The position numbers were made by a program, and so were the translations under genes. From assembly GCF_903944925.1 (NCBI RefSeq), contig NZ_CAJATU010000141.1, positions 62,001 through 126,000 on the forward strand: DNA of 64,000 nt, given 5' to 3'. Under the pieces are notes generated by a model that ran no database searches, had not been told where the DNA came from, and was given only the letters and a program-made list of their open reading frames with translations. Source of the DNA: an uncultured Rhodopila sp. (lineage in GTDB: Bacteria; Pseudomonadota; Alphaproteobacteria; Acetobacterales; Acetobacteraceae). Positions 15,230 to 24,115 of this stretch are shown in pieces (the stretch's first letter is position 1; every line of letters begins with the position of its first letter).

Positions 15230-16867
15230 GTGCTTGGACTGATGCAATCGCAAGGGCTGATGATTTCCTCGATACTGACCCACGCCGCCCGGCATCACGG
15301 CGCCGCCGAGGTCGTGTCGCGGACGCATGAGAACACCACCCACCGCTATACCTGGGCGGATGTCGAACGCCGCGCCCGCCGGCTGGTGAAGGTGCTGCAG
15401 GCGCGCGGCGTCGGGCGGCAGGACCGCGTCGGCACCCTGGCCTGGAACGGCTACCGCCATGTTGAAGTGTATTACGCCAGCTCCGGAATGGAAGCGATCG
15501 TCCACACCATCAATCCCCGCCTGCATCCCGACGACATCGCCTACATCATCAACCACGCGGCTGACACGATCCTGTTCGTGGATCTCAGCTTCGCGCCGCT
15601 GATCAGCCTGATCGCGTCCAAGATCGCCGATACCGTCAAGACGGTCGTGATGCTGACCGATGCCGCCAACATGCCGGAGGTGACGTTGGCGCCGGGCATG
15701 ACGCTGGCCTGCTACGAACAGTTGATGGACGCGGCGGATGACGACTACGTCTGGCCAAGCTTCGATGAGAATACCGCTGCCTCGCTGTGCTATACCTCCG
15801 GCACCACCGGGCGGCCGAAAGGCGTGCTGTACAGCCACCGCTCGACCTGGCTGCATGCCTATGCGGTTTCGATGCCCGACGTGCTGGATATCCGCGCCAC
15901 CAGCCGCATCCTGCCGGTGGTGCCGATGTTCCATGTCAATGCCTGGGGCACGCCCTATGCCACCGCGCTGGCCGGCGCGGCGCTGATCCTGCCGGGGCGG
16001 CATCTCGACGGCGCCAACATGGCCGATCTGCTGAACGCGGAGCGGGTGACCTTCACCTCCGGGGTGCCGACGGTCTGGCTCGGCCTGCTGCAGCATCTGC
16101 GCTCCAGCGGGCAGCGGCTGGAGACGGTCACCCGCATCATGACCGGCGGTTCCGCGGCGCCGCCGCTGCTGATCCAGGCGTTCCGCGACGAGTATGGCAT
16201 CCGGTTCGAGCAGGGCTGGGGCATGACCGAACTCAGCCCCGTCGGCACCTTCAACGCGCCCAAGCCGGCACAGGCCGGGCTGACCCGTGATGAGGCCGCG
16301 CACCACATGCTGAAGCAGGGTCGCATCCTGCCCGGCCTCGACATGAAGATCGTCGACGGCGACGGCAAGGAACTGCCCTGGGACGGCGTCGCGTTCGGCG
16401 ACCTGAAGGTGCGCGGGCCGTGGGTCGCCAGCGCCTATTTCGGCGAGGAAGCCGGCGCCGCGTTGGACCGGGACGGCTGGTTCGCCACCGGCGACGTGGC
16501 GACGATCGATCCGGACGGCTTCATGGAGATCACGGATCGCTCGAAGGACGTGATCAAGTCCGGCGGCGAATGGATCAGCTCGATCACGCTGGAGAACCTG
16601 GCCGTTTCCCACCCCGACGTGGCGGAGGCCGCGGTGATCGCCGCGGTCCACCCGAAATGGGATGAGCGTCCGCTGCTGCTGGTGGTGCCGCGGCCGGGGC
16701 GCACGGTGGATCCGGCGTCGGTGCTGGCGCTGCTGGAGGGCAAGGTCGCGAAGTGGTGGCTGCCGGACGAGGTGGTGGTGGTCGCCGAGCTGCCGCACAC
16801 CGCTACCGGCAAGCTGCTTAAGACCAGCCTGCGGGCACGGTTCAAGGACCATTACCTGAAGGCTTAG
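15230..16867 (+). CDS. Long-chain fatty acid--CoA ligase family protein
   Basis: The 545-residue protein is an adenylate-forming acyl-CoA ligase. CYTSGTTGRPKGVLYSHRS is the P-loop, QGWGMTELSPVG the A5 motif, WFATGDVATIDPDGFMEITDRSKDVIKSGGEWIS the hinge, and TATGKLLKTSLR the catalytic Lys region. GTG at 15230 has GGAGG 8 bases upstream and yields the family's typical opening LGLMQSQGLMISSILTHAAR; the track TTG at 15191 is too early. It is divergent from the SDR pair and followed after 2 bases by a ThiE-like gene. Activation of medium or long fatty acids is the general role; exact chain length is unknown. Confidence 0.93.
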   Translation: MLGLMQSQGLMISSILTHAARHHGAAEVVSRTHENTTHRYTWADVERRARRLVKVLQARGVGRQDRVGTLAWNGYRHVEVYYASSGMEAIVHTINPRLHPDDIAYIINHAADTILFVDLSFAPLISLIASKIADTVKTVVMLTDAANMPEVTLAPGMTLACYEQLMDAADDDYVWPSFDENTAASLCYTSGTTGRPKGVLYSHRSTWLHAYAVSMPDVLDIRATSRILPVVPMFHVNAWGTPYATALAGAALILPGRHLDGANMADLLNAERVTFTSGVPTVWLGLLQHLRSSGQRLETVTRIMTGGSAAPPLLIQAFRDEYGIRFEQGWGMTELSPVGTFNAPKPAQAGLTRDEAAHHMLKQGRILPGLDMKIVDGDGKELPWDGVAFGDLKVRGPWVASAYFGEEAGAALDRDGWFATGDVATIDPDGFMEITDRSKDVIKSGGEWISSITLENLAVSHPDVAEAAVIAAVHPKWDERPLLLVVPRPGRTVDPASVLALLEGKVAKWWLPDEVVVVAELPHTATGKLLKTSLRARFKDHYLKA

Positions 16868-16869
16868 CC

Positions 16870-17463
16870 TTGGACCGGACGCTGCTGGCGTGGGGGCTTC
16901 GCCGTACGCGGCGAGCGGGGCAAGGGCTACTGCCCCCCCGCCTCTGGCTCTTCACCGACCCCCACCGTCTGCCCGACCCCCGCGCCGCCGCAGCCGCCCT
17001 GCCGCGCGGGAGGGCGGGCGTCGTCCTGCGCCACGACGACGATCCCCAACGCGCGGCGCTCGGCCGGGACCTCGCGCGGATCTGCCGGGAGCGGCGTCTG
17101 GTTCTCGTGGTCGCGGGCAATGCGCGGCTGGCGGCGGGGCTGCGGGCGGGGGCGCATCTGCGTGGCGGGCGCTGGGCCGGCTTTCCCCGGCGGGCCGGCA
17201 TCGTCACCAGTTCGGCCCACTCGGTCCCCGACCTGCGGCGCGCCGCCCGGGCCGGCGCGGATCTGGTCTTCCTGTCGCCGGCCTTTCCGACCGCCAGCCA
17301 TCCCGGCGCCCCCGGACTCGGACCGCTGCGCTGGGGCGCGATGGTCCGTCGCGTGCCGGGGATACGCGTCGGCGCGCTCGGCGGCGTGGACGGAACCTGC
17401 CTCCGCCGCCTGCCCGGCGACGCCTGCCAGGCCGCGGGGGCGATCGGCGCGCTGGCACCTTGA
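16870..17463 (+). CDS. ThiE/TenI-like thiamine phosphate synthase family protein
   Basis: The 197-residue protein starts at TTG 16870, with AAGG 7 bases upstream, just after the ligase stop. VTSSAHSVPDLRRAARAGADLVFLSPAFPT corresponds to the conserved half-barrel of thiamine phosphate synthase, and IRVGALGGVD to its phosphate-binding end. The N-terminal region, where ThiE binds HMP-pyrophosphate, is shorter and very Arg/Ala-rich. It could therefore be a ThiE, a TenI-like protein, or a divergent paralogue. No other thi gene or TPP riboswitch is visible nearby. The 275 bases after it hold no recognisable gene. Confidence 0.75.
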   Translation: MDRTLLAWGLRRTRRAGQGLLPPRLWLFTDPHRLPDPRAAAAALPRGRAGVVLRHDDDPQRAALGRDLARICRERRLVLVVAGNARLAAGLRAGAHLRGGRWAGFPRRAGIVTSSAHSVPDLRRAARAGADLVFLSPAFPTASHPGAPGLGPLRWGAMVRRVPGIRVGALGGVDGTCLRRLPGDACQAAGAIGALAP

Positions 17464-17738
17464 CGCGATGTTGTTCATTGCCCGCACGAATTCGCGCTGG
17501 CCTCCACGCAGCGGTGTTGCTGATTTGGCGGTATTCCATCCCAAGCGCGCGGTTTTGTGTCCTTGTCGCCACAGTGTTTCGGAAATGCCATGCCGCCCCC
17601 CCAAAGCGGGTTGCGGCGATATGAACGGGCGGTCATTAGTTTGCGTGAGGTCTGGCTGCTCCCCGCCGGTTCGCGGGAATCGACGGGCGGGGCCTGAGGA
17701 AATTCGCCGGCTTAACCGGCGCAGTAAGGAGGGTCTTC

Positions 17739-19358
17739 ATGCGTAAACTTCTATTGGCCACCGCGGCCATCATGGGAGCGTCAGGCGGTCTGGCTTATGC
17801 CCAGACGGTGCCGGCCAACCCCTCGCAAGGCCAGTTGGTTGCGCCGTATGGCGCCGGCCCGGCCAAGGACAACAACAACAACGCCTGGGGTATCGCCAAC
17901 ACTCCGACCGGCAGCGCCGCCGCCGGCCCGCTCAGCACCATCTACGCGCCGAACGTCAACGCGGTCCCGGCGCCCGGCACCATCGTGATCCGCCTGAACG
18001 GCCGTGTGGAAGTTGAAGTCGCCGGCTCCTTCTCCAGCCTGAACACCGGATATGGTACGCCTGCCGCCGCCAACGGCAACGGCGCGGGCTACAAGCTGAA
18101 CCCGGTTGGCGTCGGCAGCTACTTCCGGTTGTATCCGGGCTTCGACGGCCTCGCCGCGAACGGCGTGCGCTACGGCGCTTCGGTCGAAATCCGCGAGAAC
18201 TTCTATGCCGGCACCAACGGCACCAGCAACGCCACCACTACCCTGGCCGTCACCAGAAATGCCGCCGGCCAGGTCACCGGCGTGACCGCCGGCCAGCCGA
18301 CAGGCACCGGCACCGCGTCCAGCCCGGGCGGCAACATCTCCGGCCAGACTCTGTTTGTCCGCCAGGCGTTCACCTATTTGGCCACCGATCAGGCCGGTAT
18401 TATCCGCCTCGGTCAGGGCAGCGGCGTACTCAGCCTGTTCGACAACTGCATATTCACCAGCCAGTGCTGGGACGCCGGTCTCGGCAACCTGAACGGCGCC
18501 GGTCTGGCGGACGTCGCCCCGAGCGGCGCGCAGCCGCCGTTCGTCTGGCTCAACCAGGCTGCGGCAGACGTCGCCAACAACAAGATCGTCTACCTCTCGC
18601 CGCAGTTCTTCGGCTTCGACTTCGGCGTGCAGTACGCGCCGAGCGCGGGCAACGCCTTCTCGAACGGCTCGTCGGGCAGCACGATCCAGTCCACGACCTG
18701 CAACCAGGCCGGCCAGAACTGCATCAGCGTCTCCTCCGGCAACGACTCGACACGCTGGTTCAACCAGGTCGGCGGCGGTCTGCGCTATCAGCAGAACTTC
18801 GGCGCGGTGGACTTCAAGGTCTACGGCTTCGGCGAAACCGCCCAGAAGGAAAACCTGACGGTCGGCGCTTACTCGACGCCGGCACAGGTCCGCGCCGGAG
18901 TCGCCGGTGCCACGGTGAACAACCTCCGCTACCAGAACCTCGGGTTCTATAAGGCCGGCACCGCCGTCACCTTCTCCAACTTCACCCTCGCCCTCGACTA
19001 TATCGGCGGCGCGGTGAACGGCCAGTTGGGGATGACGACGGAAGGCGGCGCGAACATGAACGCGCTGCTGCCGGGCATCACCTACGCCAACGGTCCGGTG
19101 ATCGCCGGTGCCATGTTCGGCGACATCTGGAGCCAGGGCGCGGCGCAGTTGACCAGCGCCACGCAACGCCACGAGTATGAATTCGCTCTCGGCGGCGCCT
19201 ACAAGCTGGCCCCGGGCGTCCAGCTCGTCGGCGAATACCAGTACGCCTATCGCCACCAGAGCGGATGGAACTTCTCCACCAACTCTCTGGGCGCCGAAGG
19301 CAGCACCAAGGACGCGCAATCGCAGCAGGTCCTGTTTGCGACTGTCCTTACCTGGTAA
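17739..19358 (+). CDS. Porin (outer-membrane beta-barrel)
   Basis: The 539-residue protein has a signal peptide (MRKLLLATAAIMGASGGLAYA) and a Gly/Asn/Thr-rich mature part with repeated aromatic-ended strands. RLNGRVEVEVAGSF, YFRLYPGFDG, GVRYGASVEIRENF, and RQAFTYLATDQAGIIRLGQGSG are typical of the alphaproteobacterial general porins. The C-terminus EYQYAYRHQ...QQVLFATVLTW ends in an aromatic residue, the outer-membrane assembly signal. AAGGAGGG lies 6 bases before ATG 17739. A clear intrinsic terminator follows, so it is monocistronic. Low codon variety and many Asn/Gly codons suggest high expression. A general diffusion channel is the likely role. Confidence 0.92.
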   Translation: MRKLLLATAAIMGASGGLAYAQTVPANPSQGQLVAPYGAGPAKDNNNNAWGIANTPTGSAAAGPLSTIYAPNVNAVPAPGTIVIRLNGRVEVEVAGSFSSLNTGYGTPAAANGNGAGYKLNPVGVGSYFRLYPGFDGLAANGVRYGASVEIRENFYAGTNGTSNATTTLAVTRNAAGQVTGVTAGQPTGTGTASSPGGNISGQTLFVRQAFTYLATDQAGIIRLGQGSGVLSLFDNCIFTSQCWDAGLGNLNGAGLADVAPSGAQPPFVWLNQAAADVANNKIVYLSPQFFGFDFGVQYAPSAGNAFSNGSSGSTIQSTTCNQAGQNCISVSSGNDSTRWFNQVGGGLRYQQNFGAVDFKVYGFGETAQKENLTVGAYSTPAQVRAGVAGATVNNLRYQNLGFYKAGTAVTFSNFTLALDYIGGAVNGQLGMTTEGGANMNALLPGITYANGPVIAGAMFGDIWSQGAAQLTSATQRHEYEFALGGAYKLAPGVQLVGEYQYAYRHQSGWNFSTNSLGAEGSTKDAQSQQVLFATVLTW

Positions 19359-19385
19359 TTATCGGGTCAAGACGAACAACGGAAG

Positions 19386-19411
19386 CGGCGGGGCATCACC
19401 CCGCCGTTTTT
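19386..19411 (+). terminator. Intrinsic terminator of the porin gene
   Basis: CGGCGGGG, loop CATCA, CCCCGCCG is a perfect 8-bp stem followed at once by TTTTT. It lies 27 bases after the porin stop codon. Confidence 0.9.
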
Positions 19412-19461
19412 CGTTTGGCGGTTCAGCGGCGTGAGGATTTGGCAAGACACGCTTTATCCCC

Positions 19462-19504
19462 CGTCATAGCCCTGGCCGGACCTGATCCGGGGAGGGCCAT
19501 GACG
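19462..19504. repeat. Imperfect 43-bp palindrome (REP-like)
   Basis: CGTCATAGCCCTGGCCGGA, loop, TCCGGGGAGGGCCATGACG: 16 of 19 arm positions pair. It lies between the porin terminator and the DUF3576 gene. CCGGA/TCCGG-centred palindromes also occur at 20171 and 49861. Confidence 0.5.
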
Positions 19505-19592
19505 ATGGCGGAGAATGCCGATTGCTGGCGCGACGGCGCGGGGCTAAGACGGCGCGCTACGACTTACAGTCAACACAAGGCTAACCATCGCG

Positions 19593-20147
19593 ATGCGACT
19601 GACCTCGATTTCCGCCCGTCTCCTCCCCACGGCCCTGTTCGCCGGGCTGGCGGTTGCCGGCTGCTCCTCCGACAAGCCGAATCCGACGGCGCCGGGTTAT
19701 GAGGGTCTGGGCAGCGGCTCCGCCGGCGATGTCTCGACCACACGCATGGGCGGTGAGGACAGCGGGGTGATCTTCGGCGTCGGTAAGGGCAGCAAGGACC
19801 AGGGCGGCAGTGCAGGGTCGGGAATCGGCGTGAACGCCTTCCTGTGGCGCGGCGCGCTGGATACGATTTCGTTCATGCCGCTGGCCTCGGCCGATCCCTT
19901 CGGCGGGGTGATCATCACGGATTGGTACACGCCCCCGGGCACGAGCGGGGAGCGCTTCAAGGCGACGATCTATATCCTCAGCCGCGACCTGCGCAGCGAC
20001 GGGGTACGGGTCAATATCTTCCGCCAGGTGCTGCAAAACGGCCAGTGGGTCGATGCAACGGTGTCGGAAACGACGGTGGGCGATATCGAGAACAAGGTTC
20101 TCGCCCGTGCCCGCCGCATGCGTGAGCAGATGCAGGCCAGCAGCTAG
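19593..20147 (+). CDS. DUF3576 family lipoprotein
   Basis: The 184-residue protein has a lipoprotein signal with lipobox VAGC (Cys 23), followed by a short Pro/Gly/Ser linker. The domain has NAFLWRGALDTISFMPLASADPFGGVIITDWY and FKATIYILSRDLRSDGVRVNIFRQV, which are hallmarks of DUF3576. Members are small envelope lipoproteins of alphaproteobacteria, of unproven function. The start is ATG 19593. The gene stands alone between the porin and a convergent hydrolase. Confidence 0.9.
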   Translation: MRLTSISARLLPTALFAGLAVAGCSSDKPNPTAPGYEGLGSGSAGDVSTTRMGGEDSGVIFGVGKGSKDQGGSAGSGIGVNAFLWRGALDTISFMPLASADPFGGVIITDWYTPPGTSGERFKATIYILSRDLRSDGVRVNIFRQVLQNGQWVDATVSETTVGDIENKVLARARRMREQMQASS

Positions 20148-20170
20148 GCCAGGGCGTTTTTGCCCTCACC

Positions 20171-20199
20171 GGCATCGCCGGACTAAATCCGGCCATGCC
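20171..20199. repeat. CCGGA/TCCGG palindrome (REP-like)
   Basis: GGCATCGCCGGA, loop CTAAA, TCCGGCCATGCC: 11 of 12 arm positions pair. It lies between the convergent DUF3576 and N-formylglutamate amidohydrolase genes and could also serve as terminator for either, though no U-tract is present. Confidence 0.45.
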
Positions 20200-20247
20200 A
20201 CGGGGGCGGCGTCCGTGCCGCCAGGCACCGCAAACGCAGACCGCCGA

Positions 20248-21129
20248 TCACCCGATCAGGCCGGCAGCGTCACGCGTCAGCAAGGCAATCAGGCCGGTGA
20301 TGGTGCTCTCGATCGATGCGAAGCCCGGCGACCGCTCGATCAGCTTCTCATCCATGTAGAGCCTGCGCGCGATCTCGATCTGCAATACGTGCACATCGTG
20401 CGCCGGCCGCCCGTAATGCTTGGTGATGTAGCCCCCCGCATACGGGTCGTTGCGGCGCACCCAGAAGCCCCGCCCGCACAGGAATGTCTCAACCGACCGT
20501 GTCACCCGCGGACTGCACGCCGCGCCGTGCAAATCGCCCAGCACGAAATCGGCCGAACGGCCGTTGACGCGCGTGCCTTGGGCGTTCGACGGCATGGAGT
20601 GGCAATCGATCAGCAGGCAGTAGCCCCAGCACGCCTTGATCTCTTCAACCGCCAGCCGCAGCGCGTCATGGAACGGGTGCCAATACGCCGCGATCCGCCG
20701 CTCCGCCTCCAAAAACGACAGCTTCCCCCCGTAGATCGGCTCTCCGGAGGCAACCACCTTGGCGATCGTGCCCAATCCGGCGGTGACGCGCGGGCTGGTG
20801 GTGTTGACCCAGTCGGGAAGCTGGTCATCGAACATGCCGGGATCGAGTTCCCAAGGCTCCCGGTTGGCATCGCAAAAGGCGCGCGGAAAGTTCGCCGCCA
20901 CAAGGGTCGCGCCATGCGCCGGGGCGGCGGCGAACAGCTCATCGACGAAGCAGTCCTCGCTGCGGCGAAGACTAAGCGAGCCGAGCCGCACGCCCGACAG
21001 AAGCTCGGGCGTATAGGCGCGGCCGGAGTGGGCGGAGGCGAAGACGACCGGCGCAAAATTGCGTTCGGGCAAAATGACGCGGTAAGGTCCGGGGTCGCTG
21101 ACCCCCGGTTGCGCTTCAAATCCATCCAT
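20248..21129 (-). CDS. N-formylglutamate amidohydrolase
   Basis: The protein has 293 residues from ATG 21129, and matches the N-formylglutamate amidohydrolase (FGase/HutG-like) family. VVFASAHSGRAYTPELL, RRSEDCFVDELF, LLIDCHSMPS with the metal-binding His, and ITKHYGRPAHDVHVLQIEIARRLYMDE are the conserved blocks. The enzyme deformylates N-formylglutamate, the last step of one histidine-degradation route. No other hut gene is nearby, so it may act on other N-formyl amino acids. The track start is a TTG at 21183 with GGAAAG upstream and remains possible; ATG 21129 has only a weak site. Confidence 0.88.
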   Translation of the reverse strand: MDGFEAQPGVSDPGPYRVILPERNFAPVVFASAHSGRAYTPELLSGVRLGSLSLRRSEDCFVDELFAAAPAHGATLVAANFPRAFCDANREPWELDPGMFDDQLPDWVNTTSPRVTAGLGTIAKVVASGEPIYGGKLSFLEAERRIAAYWHPFHDALRLAVEEIKACWGYCLLIDCHSMPSNAQGTRVNGRSADFVLGDLHGAACSPRVTRSVETFLCGRGFWVRRNDPYAGGYITKHYGRPAHDVHVLQIEIARRLYMDEKLIERSPGFASIESTITGLIALLTRDAAGLIG

Positions 21130-21213
21130 CGTCCCATCAAAGGCGGAGCGGCCCGAAAAGTCACTACCTATGATTACGGCCAACTCAACAAATCTTTCCG
21201 CCTGCCGCCGCCG

Positions 21214-21666
21214 CTAAGGGCTATCGTCCAGACCCCAGTCCTTAACCAGCCTGTCCCGCCTGGCTGCCAGGGCGGCACGGCGGGCGCGCACCCGGTAATC
21301 CGACAGCAGCTTCAGGCCGATGGGCAGCGCCTGGGTCAGCAACCAGGCTAAAGCCGCCATCAACCAAACGGTTAATACGGCGCGCGGGCGCACCACCGTA
21401 TCCATGCAGGACTCCATCCCCTCGCAGCGGGACCATGCGTCGGACAACGGCTGGAAGCTGGCTGCCGCCTGGAACAGCAGCATTGCCCGCGCCACGGCGC
21501 GGCCCGGCGTCGGATCGAACATGAACGCAACGAGGCCGGGTGCCAGCAGCACGGCGGCCGGCACGGCGATGTCCGGCGCTACGGCGATCAGCCCGCCGGC
21601 GGCCAATCCGACCAGCAGCAGCATCATCCCGCCCGCCGCACCGCCGAGCTTCGCGCCGATGCTCAC
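21214..21666 (-). CDS. Membrane protein coupled to the pseudokinase
   Basis: The 150-residue product has two or three hydrophobic segments at the N-terminus (GGMMLLLVGLAAGGLIAVAPDIAVPAAVLLAPGLVAFMF) and one near residue 105 (AVLTVWLMAALAWLLTQALPIGL), then a basic cytoplasmic tail (YRVRARRAALAARRDRLVKDW). Two Cys lie in the segment CEGMESC between membrane spans, probably on the periplasmic side. It starts with a GTG that overlaps the pseudokinase stop by 4 bases (GTGA), so the two are translationally coupled and probably act together. I know no named family. Confidence 0.75.
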   Translation of the reverse strand: MSIGAKLGGAAGGMMLLLVGLAAGGLIAVAPDIAVPAAVLLAPGLVAFMFDPTPGRAVARAMLLFQAAASFQPLSDAWSRCEGMESCMDTVVRPRAVLTVWLMAALAWLLTQALPIGLKLLSDYRVRARRAALAARRDRLVKDWGLDDSP

Positions 21667-23633
21667 AGCAGTACTACCGCCAACGCCGCGACGATCAGCG
21701 CCGACAGGCCGATGGCCCCGGTTACCGCCTGGCCGAAGCGCTCAGCCTCCTGCACCCGCGGCGCATCGCCGGAGTCGATCGCCGCCAGCTCCGCCTCGAT
21801 CGCCATCCGCTCCTGCGCCGCCTGCTCGGCACCGCAGCGATCCGCAACCCGGCCCGCGTTATCTTCCACAATAGCGAGCAAGCGCAGCAGGAAGCCGTCG
21901 CGCGACACGGCGTCGAGCTGAGCCGCCAAAGCCTCGCGCCGGGGCTTGTAGCGCCATTGCTCGAGTGTCGGCTGCAGCCGGGCCACGGTCCATTTCGCCA
22001 GGCGCGGCATCGGTTCGGGGTGGTAGCGGAGCTGGAGATCCTTCAGCAGCGTCAGCTCCGCGCCCCGCGCATGCTCGCCCGTCAGCCGGGCGATCAGGCC
22101 GTTGATCTGCATTTCGATCCGCCGCTCGGCCCGCGCCGCGACGAAGGTCGCGATTTCCAGCGTCAGCAGGCTGCCGGTGCCGGCCTCCGCGGTGCGCTCA
22201 AAGAACCGCATCAGGTCCCCGTTGGAGGCCACCCAATCCGTGGCCATCCCCGGCGCGCGGCAGGGCAGCAGCGGGTTCAGCGTATAGAACATCCGCAGCA
22301 GGCCGCCCGCGCCGCCGGCCTGGAGGTATTGCCGCGACGCCGAGACTTCCAGACTGGCCAGGAGGCTGTCCGACGGACGGGAGCGGTCCGCCGCGAGGAT
22401 CCAGTCGGGAATGATGTCGTGGACCAGCATCTCCTCGACGACCGCCATCAGGTTGTTCTGGGTGACGACCGCGTCTCCGACCAGCGCGGCGATGCCGTCC
22501 GGAAACATCGCCACGCCGCGCCAGCACAGCGGCATCTGGGAATTGATTGTCCCGATGGTGTGCATCACCAGCAGCGCCTCGGTCCGCGCGCCGTATTTCG
22601 GATCCGCCAGCCGGGTGCGGACGACCTCCTCGATCGCCGAGGCCAGCGTGGCATCGCCCATGCCGCGGCGCAGCCATTGCGTCACGGTGCCGGCCCGCAG
22701 CGCCTGGACCGCCTTCTTTTCGTCCTTCAGCAAGGCGAACCCGAGGGTGCGCGCATCGAACACGGCGATGTCGCCCAGCATCAGCGGACGCTGGCTGCGG
22801 CGCGCCGGCCGGGCGGCGACGCGCCGGGCGCGGGCATTGGCGGGATCGAGCAACAGACCGGGGGACGGCCGGTGGTCCGGGTCCTCGGCCAGCATGCCGC
22901 GCACCAGATCCGCGGTGAAGCCGGACATCGAGGTGTCGCGCGACAACGCGGCGAAACTGCCGAGATCGAGCTTCCAGCGGATCAGCGCGGTGTCGTCCAG
23001 ATTGGCCAGCGGCACCCGACCGCCGGCGAGCACCAGCAGCAGTACGCCGAGGGCATAGACGTCCTCGGCGATCGTGCCGTCGCCGCGCCCGGCGGGATGG
23101 CACATTGCGGAATAGGGCGACTCGAACAGCGCCGGCTGGTGCATGGCGGCGGGGGCCGCCCAGGCTGCGCCGAGCGTCACCGGCTGTCCCGCCACCGCCT
23201 GGAACACGTTGTTCAGGCGGATCGCGCGGTGGGTCAGCCCGCGGGATTGCAGAACGTCCAGCACCCGTGCCACCGGCCGCAACACGAGGTCGAGCAGCGC
23301 GGTTTCGTTCCACGGGGTCAGCGACGCCGACAGCGGCGGCCCGGGCGGCGCGGTGCTGATGACGTAATAGGCCTCGCCCTGGCCACCGGAGGCCGGTGCC
23401 GCGCCGTGACCGAGCGGCACCATCAGGTTGTCGATCGGATCGCCCAGCGCCAACAGCGCCTTCATGCGCGGGGACGCGTCCCGCGACACCTCGAGCGCCA
23501 CCCGCCGCGCGTTCGGCGCCAGCCGATCGGCTGCGGTATAGGCGGGAAGGCCGCCGCCGGAGTCCGGGAGCTTAAGGGCGGTATCGACCGTGAAGCGGCC
23601 GTCGATCAGCCTGGGCGTGGTGTCATGAGGCAT
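21663..23633 (-). CDS. Protein kinase-like pseudokinase with C-terminal membrane anchor
   Basis: The 656-residue protein has a protein-kinase-like first half. GDPIDNLMVPLGHG and YYVISTAPPGPPLSASL resemble the N-lobe/hinge, RGLTHRAIRLNNVFQ the catalytic loop, GTIAEDVYALGVLLLVLAGGRVP the F-helix and GFTADLVRGMLAEDPDHRPSP the region before the H-helix. Key residues are gone: HRD reads HRA, and where DFG should be there is LGAAW. Phosphotransfer is therefore unlikely. The second half is helical and unfamiliar. The C-terminus is one membrane span (AVTGAIGLSALIVAALAVVLL), so the kinase-like part is probably cytoplasmic. It is coupled to the small membrane protein downstream. A scaffold or ligand-sensing role is inferred only. 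Confidence 0.8.
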   Translation of the reverse strand: MPHDTTPRLIDGRFTVDTALKLPDSGGGLPAYTAADRLAPNARRVALEVSRDASPRMKALLALGDPIDNLMVPLGHGAAPASGGQGEAYYVISTAPPGPPLSASLTPWNETALLDLVLRPVARVLDVLQSRGLTHRAIRLNNVFQAVAGQPVTLGAAWAAPAAMHQPALFESPYSAMCHPAGRGDGTIAEDVYALGVLLLVLAGGRVPLANLDDTALIRWKLDLGSFAALSRDTSMSGFTADLVRGMLAEDPDHRPSPGLLLDPANARARRVAARPARRSQRPLMLGDIAVFDARTLGFALLKDEKKAVQALRAGTVTQWLRRGMGDATLASAIEEVVRTRLADPKYGARTEALLVMHTIGTINSQMPLCWRGVAMFPDGIAALVGDAVVTQNNLMAVVEEMLVHDIIPDWILAADRSRPSDSLLASLEVSASRQYLQAGGAGGLLRMFYTLNPLLPCRAPGMATDWVASNGDLMRFFERTAEAGTGSLLTLEIATFVAARAERRIEMQINGLIARLTGEHARGAELTLLKDLQLRYHPEPMPRLAKWTVARLQPTLEQWRYKPRREALAAQLDAVSRDGFLLRLLAIVEDNAGRVADRCGAEQAAQERMAIEAELAAIDSGDAPRVQEAERFGQAVTGAIGLSALIVAALAVVLL

Positions 23634-23708
23634 GTGGAGCGAACCGTTTTGGCCGGACCGCCCCAGTTTACCCGCAGAAAGGTTGACCGAAGGTTAACGC
23701 GGACGGCG

Positions 23709-23966
23709 TCAGTATGCGCGGCGGCCGGAAAACTTGTGGTACAGCCAGAGTACCACGACGGAGCCGATAACGGCGACCAGCAGGCTCCAGATATTCAGGC
23801 CGGTCACGCCGGAGGCGCCGATGAAGCTGAACAGAGTGCCGCCGACGATGGCGCCGACGATGCCGAGGACGATGTCCAGGATCATGCCCTGTCCGGTCTT
23901 ATTGACGATCTTGCTGCCGATGAAGCCGGCGATCAGGCCGAGGATGATCCAGCCGAGTACGGACAT
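23709..23966 (-). CDS. GlsB/YeaQ/YmgE family stress-response membrane protein
   Basis: The 85-residue protein matches the small transglycosylase-associated GlsB/YeaQ/YmgE family. It has three hydrophobic segments: SVLGWIILGLIAGFIGSKIV, ILDIVLGIVGAIVGGTLF and IWSLLVAVIGSVVVLWLYH. Members are induced by general stress in several bacteria; molecular role unknown. ATG 23966 has AAGGAT about 9 bases upstream; the track's TTG three codons earlier is less likely. It is transcribed away from yidB, so the 150 bases between the two starts hold both promoters. Confidence 0.9.
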   Translation of the reverse strand: MSVLGWIILGLIAGFIGSKIVNKTGQGMILDIVLGIVGAIVGGTLFSFIGASGVTGLNIWSLLVAVIGSVVVLWLYHKFSGRRAY

Positions 23967-24115
23967 GATTTTCAATCCTTTTGAAGAACGAACCTCCAGC
24001 GCACCGTAGCAGCGAAGCGGACACTATAGTTGCGGGCAGACTTCATTTTACGGTGATGATGTTTCTATCCGGAACCCGAAAGTCTATGGAAATCCGCATA
24101 AACAAGGAGGACGCA

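Noticed and set aside
15164-16852. 562-residue minus-strand ORF over the acyl-CoA ligase
   Set aside because: Antisense shadow; composition is typical of the complementary frame of GC-rich genes.
16870-17463. TPP riboswitch for the ThiE-like gene
   Set aside because: The gene starts 2 bases after the ligase stop, and no thi-box sequence is seen upstream of the ligase.
21540-23984. 814-residue plus-strand ORF over the pseudokinase
   Set aside because: Low-complexity Arg/Gln/His/Pro-rich shadow of the minus-strand gene, with no ribosome binding site.
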